From contig JAISUO010000013.1 of assembly GCA_031272035.1 (NCBI GenBank), positions 1-64,000 on the forward strand: 64,000 nucleotides of DNA, given 5' to 3'. The notes beneath the pieces were generated by a model. It searched no databases. It had not been told where the DNA came from and was given only the letters and a program-made list of their open reading frames with translations. Below, piece by piece: positions 45,053 through 53,704 of this stretch. Made by a program: the position numbers and the translations under genes. Within the stretch, counting starts at the first letter, position 1; the number at the start of each line of letters is the position of its first letter. Source of the DNA: Synergistaceae bacterium. Lineage in GTDB: Bacteria; Synergistota; Synergistia; Synergistales; Aminobacteriaceae.

Positions 45053-47194
45053 TCATTGTTTCAGGATGATCAGGGCGTCCAGCACGCAGACCCCGGATGA
45101 ACCGATGCGCACGGGATTGAGGTCCGTTGCGGAAATTTTTTCCCGGAAACGATACGCAAATTCCGAGAGCCGGAGCATCAGATCCTCCAGCGGAGCCGTG
45201 TCGAAGGCCGCCCGACCTCTCATCTCTCCCAGCAGCGGACGGCTTTTGGACTTCGCGATCATCTCCTTCACCTTTTTCCTGTCAACCGGAATCAGGCCGA
45301 GAGAAGAGTCCCTGAACACCTCCACGTAAATGCCCCCGGGGCCGTACACCAACACAGGGCCGAACTGAGGGTCCTCGTGGGTTCCGACGATGAGGTCCAC
45401 GCCGTCGGGAATCATTTTCTGAAGCGTAACTCCCTCCAGTTTCGCGTTCGGAAGTTTCTTCGCCACGTTCCGCAGCATTTCTTCGCGCGCCTTTTTCAGA
45501 GCGGGCACGGATTCCAAGCCGAGAGCAACGCCGCCGGCGTCCGTTTTGTGCGCGATGTCCGGGGACTCGATCTTCATCACAATGGGAAAACCCAGCTTTG
45601 CGGCAGCCGGTTCGAGCGCCGATTCATCCGCGCAGAAAATTTGTTCCGCCACGGGAATCCCCAGGAGAGACATCAGCTCCTTGCCTTCCTTTTCTCCAAG
45701 AAAATTTTTCCCCCGGGAAAGTTCATCCAGTTTTTTCTCCAGGGCGTTCCAGTCCGCCTCCGGCACAAAACGAGCTTCCTCCAAAGGCGCGTCCTCGTCG
45801 AAACTGTGTCTGATCAGGCCGCACACGGCCTTTATTGTTTCTCGCGTCCCCTGAAGGTAGGGCACGCCGGTCTCGAACAGTTCTTTAAGGATCTCCGGGC
45901 AGAAGGGACCCGAGTGATTCGAGAACATCACCACCGGGACTCCCTCCCGAAACACCTCGCAGACGGCATGAACGACTTTCGTGTAGTGGCTTATGGTGCT
46001 GGGACCCAACCCCGCCGGGGCATCCTGAGAGACCAGAATCAGCCCGCACTCCGGGTCTCTGGCGCAAATCTTCAGTACGCGCGCGTAATCCTCATAGTTG
46101 CTGGATCCGACGGGACCCACGTCTATGGGGTTGACGATTTTCAGGAACGGGGGAATGATTTCCTTCAGCCCTTCGACAGTGGCATCGCTGAACGTCATGA
46201 ATTCGAGCCCCATCGTCGAGGCAAGGTCGGCGATCATACCGATCTGTCCCCCGGATATGGTGGTCATCGTTACACCTTTGGCCCTCATTTTGGGGGCATT
46301 CAGCAGGAGCGTCGTCACCTGGAGCATTTCGTCGAAGTCGTCGACCCGAATGACTCCGGCTTCCGCAAGAGCTTCATCGAAAACACTGTCCTCACCGGCT
46401 ATGGCGGCGGTATGCGCCCTTACGGCCTGTCTGCTCACCTCCGATTTCCCCGTTTTGAGCGCGACCACCGCTTTCCCTCCGCGTTTACACTCTCTCACGC
46501 TGTCGAGAAATCTGCGCCCGTCCTTCACGCCCTCAATGAAGGTCACGATAACTTTCGTCTCCGGATCTTCGCTCAGGTACAGAAGATAGTCGGAAAGCTC
46601 CAGAACGGCCTGATTGCCGCATGAAATCACGTGGCTCAATCCAAGATTTTTAAAATACTGCAACATCGCAATGGCCATGGAACCGCTCTGGGAAATCACC
46701 GCGATGCCGCCCGAGGTCATTTCGGGCGGTATGGAGGCGCTGTACGCTCCCGTGTGAAGCCTCACGTTCAAATGTCCCAGGCAGTTGGGGCCGCAGAGAC
46801 GGATTTCATGCTTTTCACAAATTTCCGTCATGCCTCGCTGCAACTCCGCTCCCTGCTCTCCCGTTTCGGCAAAACCGCTGGTATAGGCCATGACCGCCCT
46901 TATGCCAAGGTCTCCGCATTCCTTCAGAGAATCGAGAACGCGCTCCGCCGGCAGAGCGATGGCGACGAGATCCGGCTTTGCGGGAAGCTCCCGAAGGCTT
47001 TTGTAACACTTCAGGCCAAAAACTTCGTCTCTTTTGGGGTTGACGGGATAAACGGTACCTTTGAAATCCATGTGGAGAAGGTTGTAAACCGTATTTCTTC
47101 CCGGTCCAACCTTTTCCGTGGCGCCAACAACCGCTATCGTTTCCGGTTTCAAAAGACCGTCCAGTTCTTTTTTCCAGGTCTGCCCGCTTTTCAT
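45053..47194 (-). CDS. ADP-forming acyl-CoA synthetase (fused alpha-beta), first copy
   Basis: Turns an acyl-CoA plus ADP and phosphate into acid, CoA and ATP, conserving energy in fermentation. The 713-residue chain joins both subunits. The CoA-binding alpha half has IAVVGATEKVGPGRN near 20 and the phosphohistidine site in AHTAAIAG near 257. The beta half (about 490-713) has KIESPDIAHKTDAGGV near 540 with the second histidine and GGIYVEVFRDSSLGLIP near 622. All main residues are kept. It ends a unit with a crotonase and an enolase-superfamily enzyme. Acyl substrate unknown. Confidence 0.92.
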   Translation of the reverse strand: MKSGQTWKKELDGLLKPETIAVVGATEKVGPGRNTVYNLLHMDFKGTVYPVNPKRDEVFGLKCYKSLRELPAKPDLVAIALPAERVLDSLKECGDLGIRAVMAYTSGFAETGEQGAELQRGMTEICEKHEIRLCGPNCLGHLNVRLHTGAYSASIPPEMTSGGIAVISQSGSMAIAMLQYFKNLGLSHVISCGNQAVLELSDYLLYLSEDPETKVIVTFIEGVKDGRRFLDSVRECKRGGKAVVALKTGKSEVSRQAVRAHTAAIAGEDSVFDEALAEAGVIRVDDFDEMLQVTTLLLNAPKMRAKGVTMTTISGGQIGMIADLASTMGLEFMTFSDATVEGLKEIIPPFLKIVNPIDVGPVGSSNYEDYARVLKICARDPECGLILVSQDAPAGLGPSTISHYTKVVHAVCEVFREGVPVVMFSNHSGPFCPEILKELFETGVPYLQGTRETIKAVCGLIRHSFDEDAPLEEARFVPEADWNALEKKLDELSRGKNFLGEKEGKELMSLLGIPVAEQIFCADESALEPAAAKLGFPIVMKIESPDIAHKTDAGGVALGLESVPALKKAREEMLRNVAKKLPNAKLEGVTLQKMIPDGVDLIVGTHEDPQFGPVLVYGPGGIYVEVFRDSSLGLIPVDRKKVKEMIAKSKSRPLLGEMRGRAAFDTAPLEDLMLRLSEFAYRFREKISATDLNPVRIGSSGVCVLDALIILKQ

Positions 47195-47229
47195 CGAACA
47201 TCCTCCGTTTCAAACTTCGCCCCGTCGGG

Positions 47230-48036
47230 TCACTTTTTCTGTTTATTCTTTTTCCATTCCATCGCCGCCTTGAATCCCTCTTTTTTGACGATTTCGTTGA
47301 ATTCGGTATCCGTGTCCATTTGATTCAGGCGGCAAAGGTTGAACAGCTCCGCGGCAAAGTCGGCGGCATGTTTGAATCCCATTATTTCATAGGCTTTATT
47401 GATCTGGGTTTTCAGCATCCCCAAAGCGACTCTGGGCTGAGAGGCAAGTTTTTGGGCGATCTTCATCACCTCTTCATCCACTTTATCCGCCGGGACAATC
47501 CTGTTGACGGTGCCGATGCGATACAGTTCCGACGCGCTCATCATTTCTCCCAGCATCATCAGTTCCCGCGCCTTGTTGGGAGGAAGCTTGTAGGGCTGGA
47601 TGAGGATATCCGGTATGTAGGAAAAACCGATTTCCGGCTCTCCGAACTGCGCATCTTCCGCTGCGACAATCATGTCGCACATAAGCGCCAGATGAGCGCC
47701 TCCTCCGATACAAAAGCCTCTGACCGCCGCGATGACCGGCTTTTTCATGTCCCAGATTTTCAGCCAGGTGTCCAGTTCCCACCGGGTGTTTTCCCGCCTG
47801 TTCTCAATGCCCAGGATCGGCGACGAGATGGATTCCTTCAGGTCGAATCCGGACGAAAAAGCCTTATCTCCCGCGGCGGCGATGATGAGAACGTAAACCT
47901 CCTTATCATCTGCCGCTTTGTCGAGAGCTTCGCTTAACAGCTCCACCAGCTCCCGCGACAGGGCGTTGCGGGTCTCCGGCCGATTAAGCGTGATCTTCGC
48001 GATGTGATCCTTCACTTCATAAATAAGCGCACTCAT
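47230..48036 (-). CDS. Crotonase-fold protein with altered first catalytic position, first copy
   Basis: A 268-residue enoyl-CoA hydratase/isomerase family protein. The oxyanion loops SSGFDLKES near 62 and FCIGGGAHLALMCD near 108-121 are present. The first catalytic glutamate of hydratases (GGGCEL) is replaced by His (GGGAHL), while the second is kept in GEPEIGF near 137. So it may be an isomerase, decarboxylase or hydrolase rather than a hydratase. It lies 35 bases after the synthetase start on the same strand and 16 bases before the enolase-superfamily gene end, one tight unit. Works on a CoA ester, judged by family. Confidence 0.8.
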   Translation of the reverse strand: MSALIYEVKDHIAKITLNRPETRNALSRELVELLSEALDKAADDKEVYVLIIAAAGDKAFSSGFDLKESISSPILGIENRRENTRWELDTWLKIWDMKKPVIAAVRGFCIGGGAHLALMCDMIVAAEDAQFGEPEIGFSYIPDILIQPYKLPPNKARELMMLGEMMSASELYRIGTVNRIVPADKVDEEVMKIAQKLASQPRVALGMLKTQINKAYEIMGFKHAADFAAELFNLCRLNQMDTDTEFNEIVKKEGFKAAMEWKKNKQKK

Positions 48037-48052
48037 CCAAAACCGCCTCCAC

Positions 48053-49195
48053 TTATATTCTGTACTTCGCTATTTTCGCTTCATCCAGTTCTATCCCGAA
48101 TCCCGGCGCGTCGGGCATGGGGATGCAGCCGTCCTTTTCAGGGGAATAATATTTGGTCACAATGCCCTGAAAGACGTCAGGCGTTATCTTTGGCGGATCG
48201 TAGGGGTACTCCAGCCAGGTGAAATTCGGCAGAGAAGCCACGAGATGCATCGTCTGCAAAACTCCGAGGCCGGGAATCCACGCGTGAGGGTTGCACAGTT
48301 TTCCAAAGGAGTCAGCGATCGCCGCAATTTTCCGAATCTGACTCATCCCCTCCGACATCGTGCAGTTGGGCTGTAAAATGTCATAACTCCCCTTATCCAG
48401 CATCTGCTTGAATTCATGGATGCCCTTGTTTATCTCTCCCCCCGCGATCGGAATATCCACCTCCGCCGCCAGCCTGGCCAGCCCGTCGTAGTCGTATCGG
48501 AAAAGGGGTTCTTCCAGCCACAGACATTTGAGATTTTCCATTTCCCGCGCGGTATCTCTCGCCCGTCCATAGCTCCACACCGGGGGGATTCCGTCGCGCT
48601 GACGCTCGACGGCCGTTCCCTGATTGGCGTCCGCTATGATTTCCAGCGCATCTCCCACAGCATCCCGGACGGCTTCGATCATGGCGATATCGTCCTTCAG
48701 TTTTTCATGGTGAAACCGGAGCTTCACGGCTTTGAAGCCCTCACTGACAAGCCTTTGGGCGTCTTCTTTGCGCTGCTCAGGGGAGCGGATCTCTCCCCAG
48801 GCCGCGTACACCCTGATTCTGTCCCGGGCGGCGCCGAAGAGTTTATAAACCGGCTGTCCGGAGGCCTTGCCGACGATGTCCCACAGGGCGTTTTCCACCA
48901 GCCAGGGCCTTGCGGCTATTCGCGCCACATCGCGAAATTTGAGAATCAGACGCTCGATATCGAAAGGAGACTCCCCCACCAGAAACGTTTTGAGATATTC
49001 AACCGTCTCCTTCATGATGGACAAAATTCCAAACGGAGCCTCGCAGGTCGCGTGGCCTTCAATCCCCTCATCCGTCATGACGCGAACGACAAAAATCGTC
49101 TGTCCTTTCTCCACCCGCCCCGGATACCACGTTGGATAAAAATCCTGCCCATATGGCATCATCACCGCGTCATAACTGATATCCGTGATCTTCAT
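48053..49195 (-). CDS. Enolase-superfamily (mandelate racemase subgroup) acid dehydratase
   Basis: A 380-residue TIM-barrel protein that abstracts the alpha proton of a carboxylate with Mg. Metal ligands are in IIADANQGT near 193, LWLEEPL near 227 and IAGGEI near 253. The general base KAVKLRFHHE near 160 has Lys then Arg; a His/Asp pair is formed by NPHAWIPG near 300 and DILQPN near 274, which puts it in the mandelate-racemase subgroup, mostly sugar-acid dehydratases. It heads the unit after the shared promoter. Substrate unknown; an acid other than a known sugar acid is possible. Confidence 0.85.
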   Translation of the reverse strand: MKITDISYDAVMMPYGQDFYPTWYPGRVEKGQTIFVVRVMTDEGIEGHATCEAPFGILSIMKETVEYLKTFLVGESPFDIERLILKFRDVARIAARPWLVENALWDIVGKASGQPVYKLFGAARDRIRVYAAWGEIRSPEQRKEDAQRLVSEGFKAVKLRFHHEKLKDDIAMIEAVRDAVGDALEIIADANQGTAVERQRDGIPPVWSYGRARDTAREMENLKCLWLEEPLFRYDYDGLARLAAEVDIPIAGGEINKGIHEFKQMLDKGSYDILQPNCTMSEGMSQIRKIAAIADSFGKLCNPHAWIPGLGVLQTMHLVASLPNFTWLEYPYDPPKITPDVFQGIVTKYYSPEKDGCIPMPDAPGFGIELDEAKIAKYRI

Positions 49196-49265
49196 AGAAA
49201 TACCACCCTCTCGTCGACATCGTATGCCTAAATCACAAATTACAGTGTTATCTGTTTAATATGTG

Positions 49266-49343
49266 AAAGTGAAAATCGTGGACTATTATAGTGGGTGATT
49301 CCAAAAAAGCAATAGCAACAATCGACCACACAAATTAACGAAC
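49266..49343 (-). promoter_or_regulatory. Shared promoter/operator block, copy 1
   Basis: Minus-strand TTGCTT (49307-49312), 16 bases, TATAAT (49285-49290). The block from AATTAAC near 49333 through the -35, -10 and down to ATTTTCACTTT matches the block before the aconitase-X genes (60675-60751) with one gap. An AATTAAC..AAC motif sits just upstream of the -35, where an activator would bind. Drives the enolase-superfamily, crotonase and synthetase genes. Confidence 0.8.
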
Positions 49344-49374
49344 ACAACACAAAAGAACCGTGATAACCGTCATA

Positions 49375-49412
49375 CCGGAGAAAAAGATAAAACCACGTTT
49401 CCCTTTCTCCGG
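49375..49412 (-). terminator. Inverted repeat downstream of crotonase copy 2
   Basis: CCGGAGAAA (49375-49383, plus) and TTTCTCCGG (49404-49412) form a perfect 9-base stem about 50 bases past the 49463 stop. T-richness after the stem is moderate. Likely the end of the first unit. Confidence 0.55.
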
Positions 49413-49462
49413 CACGCGATTCTATTCTTCGAAACGTTCCTGTCACTGTTCGTCCGTAAACG

Positions 49463-50269
49463 TTATTTTCCCTCGGAATGTGCCTTAAGCCAGGCTTTCA
49501 CACCGTGTTCGAGGATGAATTTATTTTTTATCGCGCGCTCTTTTGCGTCGCCGCTTTGGAACACTGTCACCGCAGCAAGCAGGTTGTACTCGAAAACTTC
49601 TTTGAGGCCGGAGAGCTCGTACGCCTTATTGATGGATTTTTTTGTCTGCTTTAAAGTTATCGCCGGAACGGACGCAAGTTTCTTCGCCCAGGCCTCCGCC
49701 TCTTCCATCTCTTTGCCGTCAGGCACTACTCTGTTCACCAGGCCAAATTCACGTGCCTCGGCGGCGCTGATGTTGTTGCACATGAAAAGCACTTCCTTCG
49801 CTTTTTTCATGTGGGTCATGTACGGGAGCAGCATATACATGTCGGCGGACAGCCTGTCCATTTCAGGAAGACCGAATATGGCGCTCTCCCCGGCTATGGT
49901 GAAGTCGCTGTTCATGGCGAGATCGAAGCCAAATCCCAGCGCCGCGCCCTGAACCGCTGTAATAAGCAGCTTTTCGAAGTTGAACGTCGCTATGCCGAGG
50001 TCAAGGAACCGTTTCGCATGGGTGATCCATTCCTGCGGCACATGATTTTTGATTTCCGAGGCATGGGCGTACAGGTCGACGCCAGAGCTGAATACCGGGC
50101 CTTCGCCGCCCAGAATTACGACCTTGAGTTCTTCATCCTTTTCAAGTTCACGCAAAGCGGCGAGCAATTCTTCCAGCGTTACCTCGCTTATCGCGTTGCG
50201 CACTTTGGGGCGGTTCAGCATAAGTTTCGCAATCGCACCGTTTTTTGTTATCGTCAGATGTTCGTACAT
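49463..50269 (-). CDS. Crotonase-fold protein, second copy
   Basis: A 268-residue protein of the enoyl-CoA hydratase family. It is more divergent than the first copy: the usual GGG loop reads ALGFGFDLAM near 110-119, and the first catalytic Glu position is Asp. A Glu is kept in FGLPEMDR near 139. Hence hydratase activity is doubtful. It follows the second ADP-forming synthetase by 45 bases with AGGAG before its ATG, so the pair is one module, mirroring the first module. Confidence 0.78.
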   Translation of the reverse strand: MYEHLTITKNGAIAKLMLNRPKVRNAISEVTLEELLAALRELEKDEELKVVILGGEGPVFSSGVDLYAHASEIKNHVPQEWITHAKRFLDLGIATFNFEKLLITAVQGAALGFGFDLAMNSDFTIAGESAIFGLPEMDRLSADMYMLLPYMTHMKKAKEVLFMCNNISAAEAREFGLVNRVVPDGKEMEEAEAWAKKLASVPAITLKQTKKSINKAYELSGLKEVFEYNLLAAVTVFQSGDAKERAIKNKFILEHGVKAWLKAHSEGK

Positions 50270-50314
50270 CGTAAAATCATCTCCTCATTTAATTTCAAAA
50301 AATTGTCAGCCAAT

Positions 50315-52450
50315 TTACGAACACCCGCGGACTTCCAGTAAAGCGTCTACAGCCCATACCCCTGAGGGTGAAGCTATGAGCGGGTTCATTTCAAGCACGT
50401 CCACGTATTCGCCCAGTTCGGCGGCTATTTGATTGAGCGCCGGAGCGCAATTCTCGATGGGGCCTGTATCGACGACGGCGCGCCCCCTCGCACCGCGGAG
50501 CAGAGGATACCCCTTCAGTCTGCGAAGCGCGCCTTCTATGTCGCCGGACGCGAGCGGAAGGAGAGTCAACGCGGAGTCGTGGAATATCTCGACAAAAACA
50601 CCCCCGAGCGCGCACACGCAGCTGTAACCAAAGCCTTTTTCGTATTTCAGCGCAACCAGGAGTTCATTGTCCCCTGGAGCCATTTTTTGAACGAGAAATC
50701 CCCTCTGGGACAAATTATGAACGGCGGCTTTCGGTGCAAGTTCACCATACGCAACGGCAAGCTGAGGCTCATCCTGAATGCCAAGTCTTATCAGGTCAAG
50801 CTCCGATTTATGGGAAACGCCGTCGAGCAACGATTTTAAGGCCACCGGATATCCAAGACGTTTCGCGGCTTCAGCTGCACCCTCAGCGTCGTGAACAACC
50901 TCGAACGGCGCGACGGGCAGACCGTAATCCCGAAGCAGATCGAACGCCATGTCGTCCGGCAGCGTACGGCCTCTGCAGCCATCCAGCGCTTCCATCCACT
51001 TTTTTTTGCGCGCTGCGTTCGCCTCAACGCATGGAACGGTTTTGAAGCCGCGCTCTATACCGTCCGTCCATTTCAGATAATTTCGCAAAGCAATAAGACT
51101 GTTTCTCATTCCCGCCATATAAATGACGTTGCCGCCCTCCAACCGGGAAGCAATGATATCGGAGAATCCGTTGGATATTCCGTTTAAAAAGATGACGAGC
51201 TTGTCGGGATGTTCCCTGGAAACCGCAGCGGCAGCGGCGGCGTGAACGCCGTAGCGAGTCGAAATTCCGTCGCCGAGATTCGGGCAGGAATCCTGCATCA
51301 TAACCACGGTGCCGATCTCTTCTCCGCTGGCCAAAGCCTTCATCACACCATACTGTATGTCGTAATTTCCAACTCCGATTCCGGTTACGTCGACAGGATT
51401 TTCGATATGCGAAATTGATGGAAGTACGCCCGAAAGCGCTGCTTTTACCTCGGGGTTCAGCTCGGCAAATTCCAGTCCGATATCTTCGCCCAAATCCTGC
51501 GCCAGTACCTTGTGCCCGCCGGATACCGTCGAGACGCCTATCCCGCGCGCGATGCGTCTGTAACCAGCTTCCGAAAACAGCTTGCAGTTAATTATCAGTT
51601 CTTCGAGATCTTTAGCCACCACAAGATTATGTCTGTCGGCAAATGATGTGAAAACATCGTAACTGCCAGCGAGAGAACCCGTATGAGCGACCGTCGCCAG
51701 ACGCCCCTTCTCTGAGCGCCCGGCTTTCAGCGCTATCACCGGTTTTTTCCTGGCGCGCGCCATCTCCAGTCCCTCTTTGAAACTCTCCACGTCCCCAATG
51801 CTCTCCAGGTACATAGCTATCACTCCGGTGTTTTCATCATCGGCCAGAAAACGCAGATAGTCTCCCGGGCCTAAAACGGTCTGATTGCCGGAGGATATCA
51901 CGTGGCTGTAGCCTAAACCGAAATCCGCTCCGAAGAAACCTATCAGAATGGAACCGCTCTGCGCCATGAATCCGACCCTGCCCGGGCGAAAAACTTTTGG
52001 CAGCGCGTTCGACATATAGAGCGGTATGCTGCTGGAGACGTTGAAAATGCCCATACCATTCGGCCCATTGACGCATATAGCGTTGTCATCCGCAATCTTT
52101 TTCAGCTCCGCTTCAAGCGCGGCTCCTTCAGAGCCAACTTCTGCAAAGCCTCCCGCGATGACTATCGCCGCATGGATGTCCCTGCCGGCGCACTGTCGCA
52201 GGACATCTGCGCAGGAAGCGGCAGGAAGGCGGATAATGACGCAGTCTACTTTCTCCGGTATATCCAGGAGGCTGGGGTAACACTTGTAACCGCCGAGTTC
52301 GTCGTATTTGGGGTTGACGGGATACACATTCCCTTTGTAATTAAACGTGTGAAAATTCGTGATGGGCATGGCTCCACCCCCTTTGTCCGACGCGCCGACG
52401 ACAGCGACCGAACCAGGGTAAAACAGGGGGCGTAAATTTTTGGCCTGCAT
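50315..52450 (-). CDS. ADP-forming acyl-CoA synthetase (fused alpha-beta), second copy
   Basis: A 711-residue paralogue of the first copy. The phosphohistidine site VAHTGSLAG near 260 is intact. The beta-half motif reads VSHKSELDLIRLG near 555, keeping the histidine but losing the usual DAGGV. GGVFVEIFHDSAL near 620 is kept. The change suggests a different acyl substrate or a shifted mechanism. ATG 52450 has AAGGAG upstream. It lies between the crotonase copy and the tctC gene. Confidence 0.88.
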   Translation of the reverse strand: MQAKNLRPLFYPGSVAVVGASDKGGGAMPITNFHTFNYKGNVYPVNPKYDELGGYKCYPSLLDIPEKVDCVIIRLPAASCADVLRQCAGRDIHAAIVIAGGFAEVGSEGAALEAELKKIADDNAICVNGPNGMGIFNVSSSIPLYMSNALPKVFRPGRVGFMAQSGSILIGFFGADFGLGYSHVISSGNQTVLGPGDYLRFLADDENTGVIAMYLESIGDVESFKEGLEMARARKKPVIALKAGRSEKGRLATVAHTGSLAGSYDVFTSFADRHNLVVAKDLEELIINCKLFSEAGYRRIARGIGVSTVSGGHKVLAQDLGEDIGLEFAELNPEVKAALSGVLPSISHIENPVDVTGIGVGNYDIQYGVMKALASGEEIGTVVMMQDSCPNLGDGISTRYGVHAAAAAAVSREHPDKLVIFLNGISNGFSDIIASRLEGGNVIYMAGMRNSLIALRNYLKWTDGIERGFKTVPCVEANAARKKKWMEALDGCRGRTLPDDMAFDLLRDYGLPVAPFEVVHDAEGAAEAAKRLGYPVALKSLLDGVSHKSELDLIRLGIQDEPQLAVAYGELAPKAAVHNLSQRGFLVQKMAPGDNELLVALKYEKGFGYSCVCALGGVFVEIFHDSALTLLPLASGDIEGALRRLKGYPLLRGARGRAVVDTGPIENCAPALNQIAAELGEYVDVLEMNPLIASPSGVWAVDALLEVRGCS

Positions 52451-52568
52451 GTTCGTTTCGTTCTCCTTTGATTGACGTTTCTTTTCATGTTAAAAGGCCG
52501 AACCGGTCAGCGCAAATCGCGTACTGCCGGTTCCACCTTTTGATCGAAAAAGTTCGGGATATCGTCTG

Positions 52569-53561
52569 TCAGTCTACGTCGAATTCGAGGCCGAGTTCAC
52601 TTATCAGCTTCACAACGTCGTTATACATCTTGTCGCCTTCAGCCGTAAATTCCTTGTGAGGAAGGTAGGTAAAGGTGATTCCGGCCTTCTGGTAACGTTT
52701 CTCCAGTTCCTCCCTGCCCTCCTCGACGAGTTTTTCCCATGCGGTATAAACGTAGTCGGGGATATTGGCCGGGCCGGTAATGCCGTACCATCCCTTCAGG
52801 GTGCATTGATATCCGAGCTCCTTCGTAGTTGGAAGATCGGGTGCGGTCTTGAGTCGCTGATCTCCTACGACAGCCAGCGGCCTAAGAAGAGGTTTGTCGC
52901 CGGCGCAGTAAGTCTTATACTCCGTTTCAGAGATAAAATAAGTGGTGAGGTGCCCGCCTGCCATCGCCGCTGTCGCATCCATGCCGCCGCCCTCGAAATT
53001 TACGCGTTTGGCATTTATATCCTTTACGCCGGCCTCATTCAACAGATAAGCTATCGCAAAACCGGTGAGTCCGGTCACGGAACCGCCGCTCCAGCGGAAG
53101 CTCGGGTCGGTGCGGGCGAACTCCATCAGTTCCTCGAAGGTCTTTATGTTCTGCTCGACGCTGACGGCGGCTATGAAACGCAGTTCGGAGAGCTTTACGA
53201 TATAAGTGCGCTGGTCTTTTGTAAACGGAAGATTGTCTCCGAATATGGCATACATCACCTGGGCGTCGGCCTGGCAGCTCGTCCCCAGCGTATATCCGTC
53301 AGGTTTCGCTTCGGCAAGTTCCTGAACGCCGCTTATTCCGTACGCCCCCACCTTGTTGATGACGTTGACGGGCACTCCCCATTTTTCAGACGCGTACTGC
53401 GCAACCACTCTGCCTATCGTGTCCGTTCCGCTGCCGGGAGACCAGGGACCAATAATGGTGATGTCTCTTTCGGGGTATTTGGGGGCGGCGGCCAGTGCCA
53501 CTCCGGCGGTCATGGCCGTCAGTATCAGCATCAGTACCACATAAAAAGCATATTTTTTCAT
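52569..53561 (-). CDS. tctC: Tripartite tricarboxylate transporter binding protein
   Basis: Periplasmic solute-binding protein of a TctABC (TTT) system. The 330-residue protein has a signal peptide (about 1-25, ending VALAAAP). The ligand-binding start is YPERDITIIGPWSPGSGTDTIGR near 29-51, typical of the Bug/TctC family. The family binds carboxylates such as citrate, aromatic acids or amino-acid derivatives. With TctA and TctB it is one importer. GGGAGG precedes the ATG. Confidence 0.92.
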   Translation of the reverse strand: MKKYAFYVVLMLILTAMTAGVALAAAPKYPERDITIIGPWSPGSGTDTIGRVVAQYASEKWGVPVNVINKVGAYGISGVQELAEAKPDGYTLGTSCQADAQVMYAIFGDNLPFTKDQRTYIVKLSELRFIAAVSVEQNIKTFEELMEFARTDPSFRWSGGSVTGLTGFAIAYLLNEAGVKDINAKRVNFEGGGMDATAAMAGGHLTTYFISETEYKTYCAGDKPLLRPLAVVGDQRLKTAPDLPTTKELGYQCTLKGWYGITGPANIPDYVYTAWEKLVEEGREELEKRYQKAGITFTYLPHKEFTAEGDKMYNDVVKLISELGLEFDVD

Positions 53562-53704
53562 AACTGTTACCTCCCAATAATTTTTTTAAATTTCAAAAAT
53601 CTTTCCACGCTCAAAACGGTTTTAATCCCGCCTGTCACACGTTAATCCTCTCGTTCCACCACCTCTTCTCACATTGCTGGATTGCGCTGCGGCCATCCTT
53701 TTCG

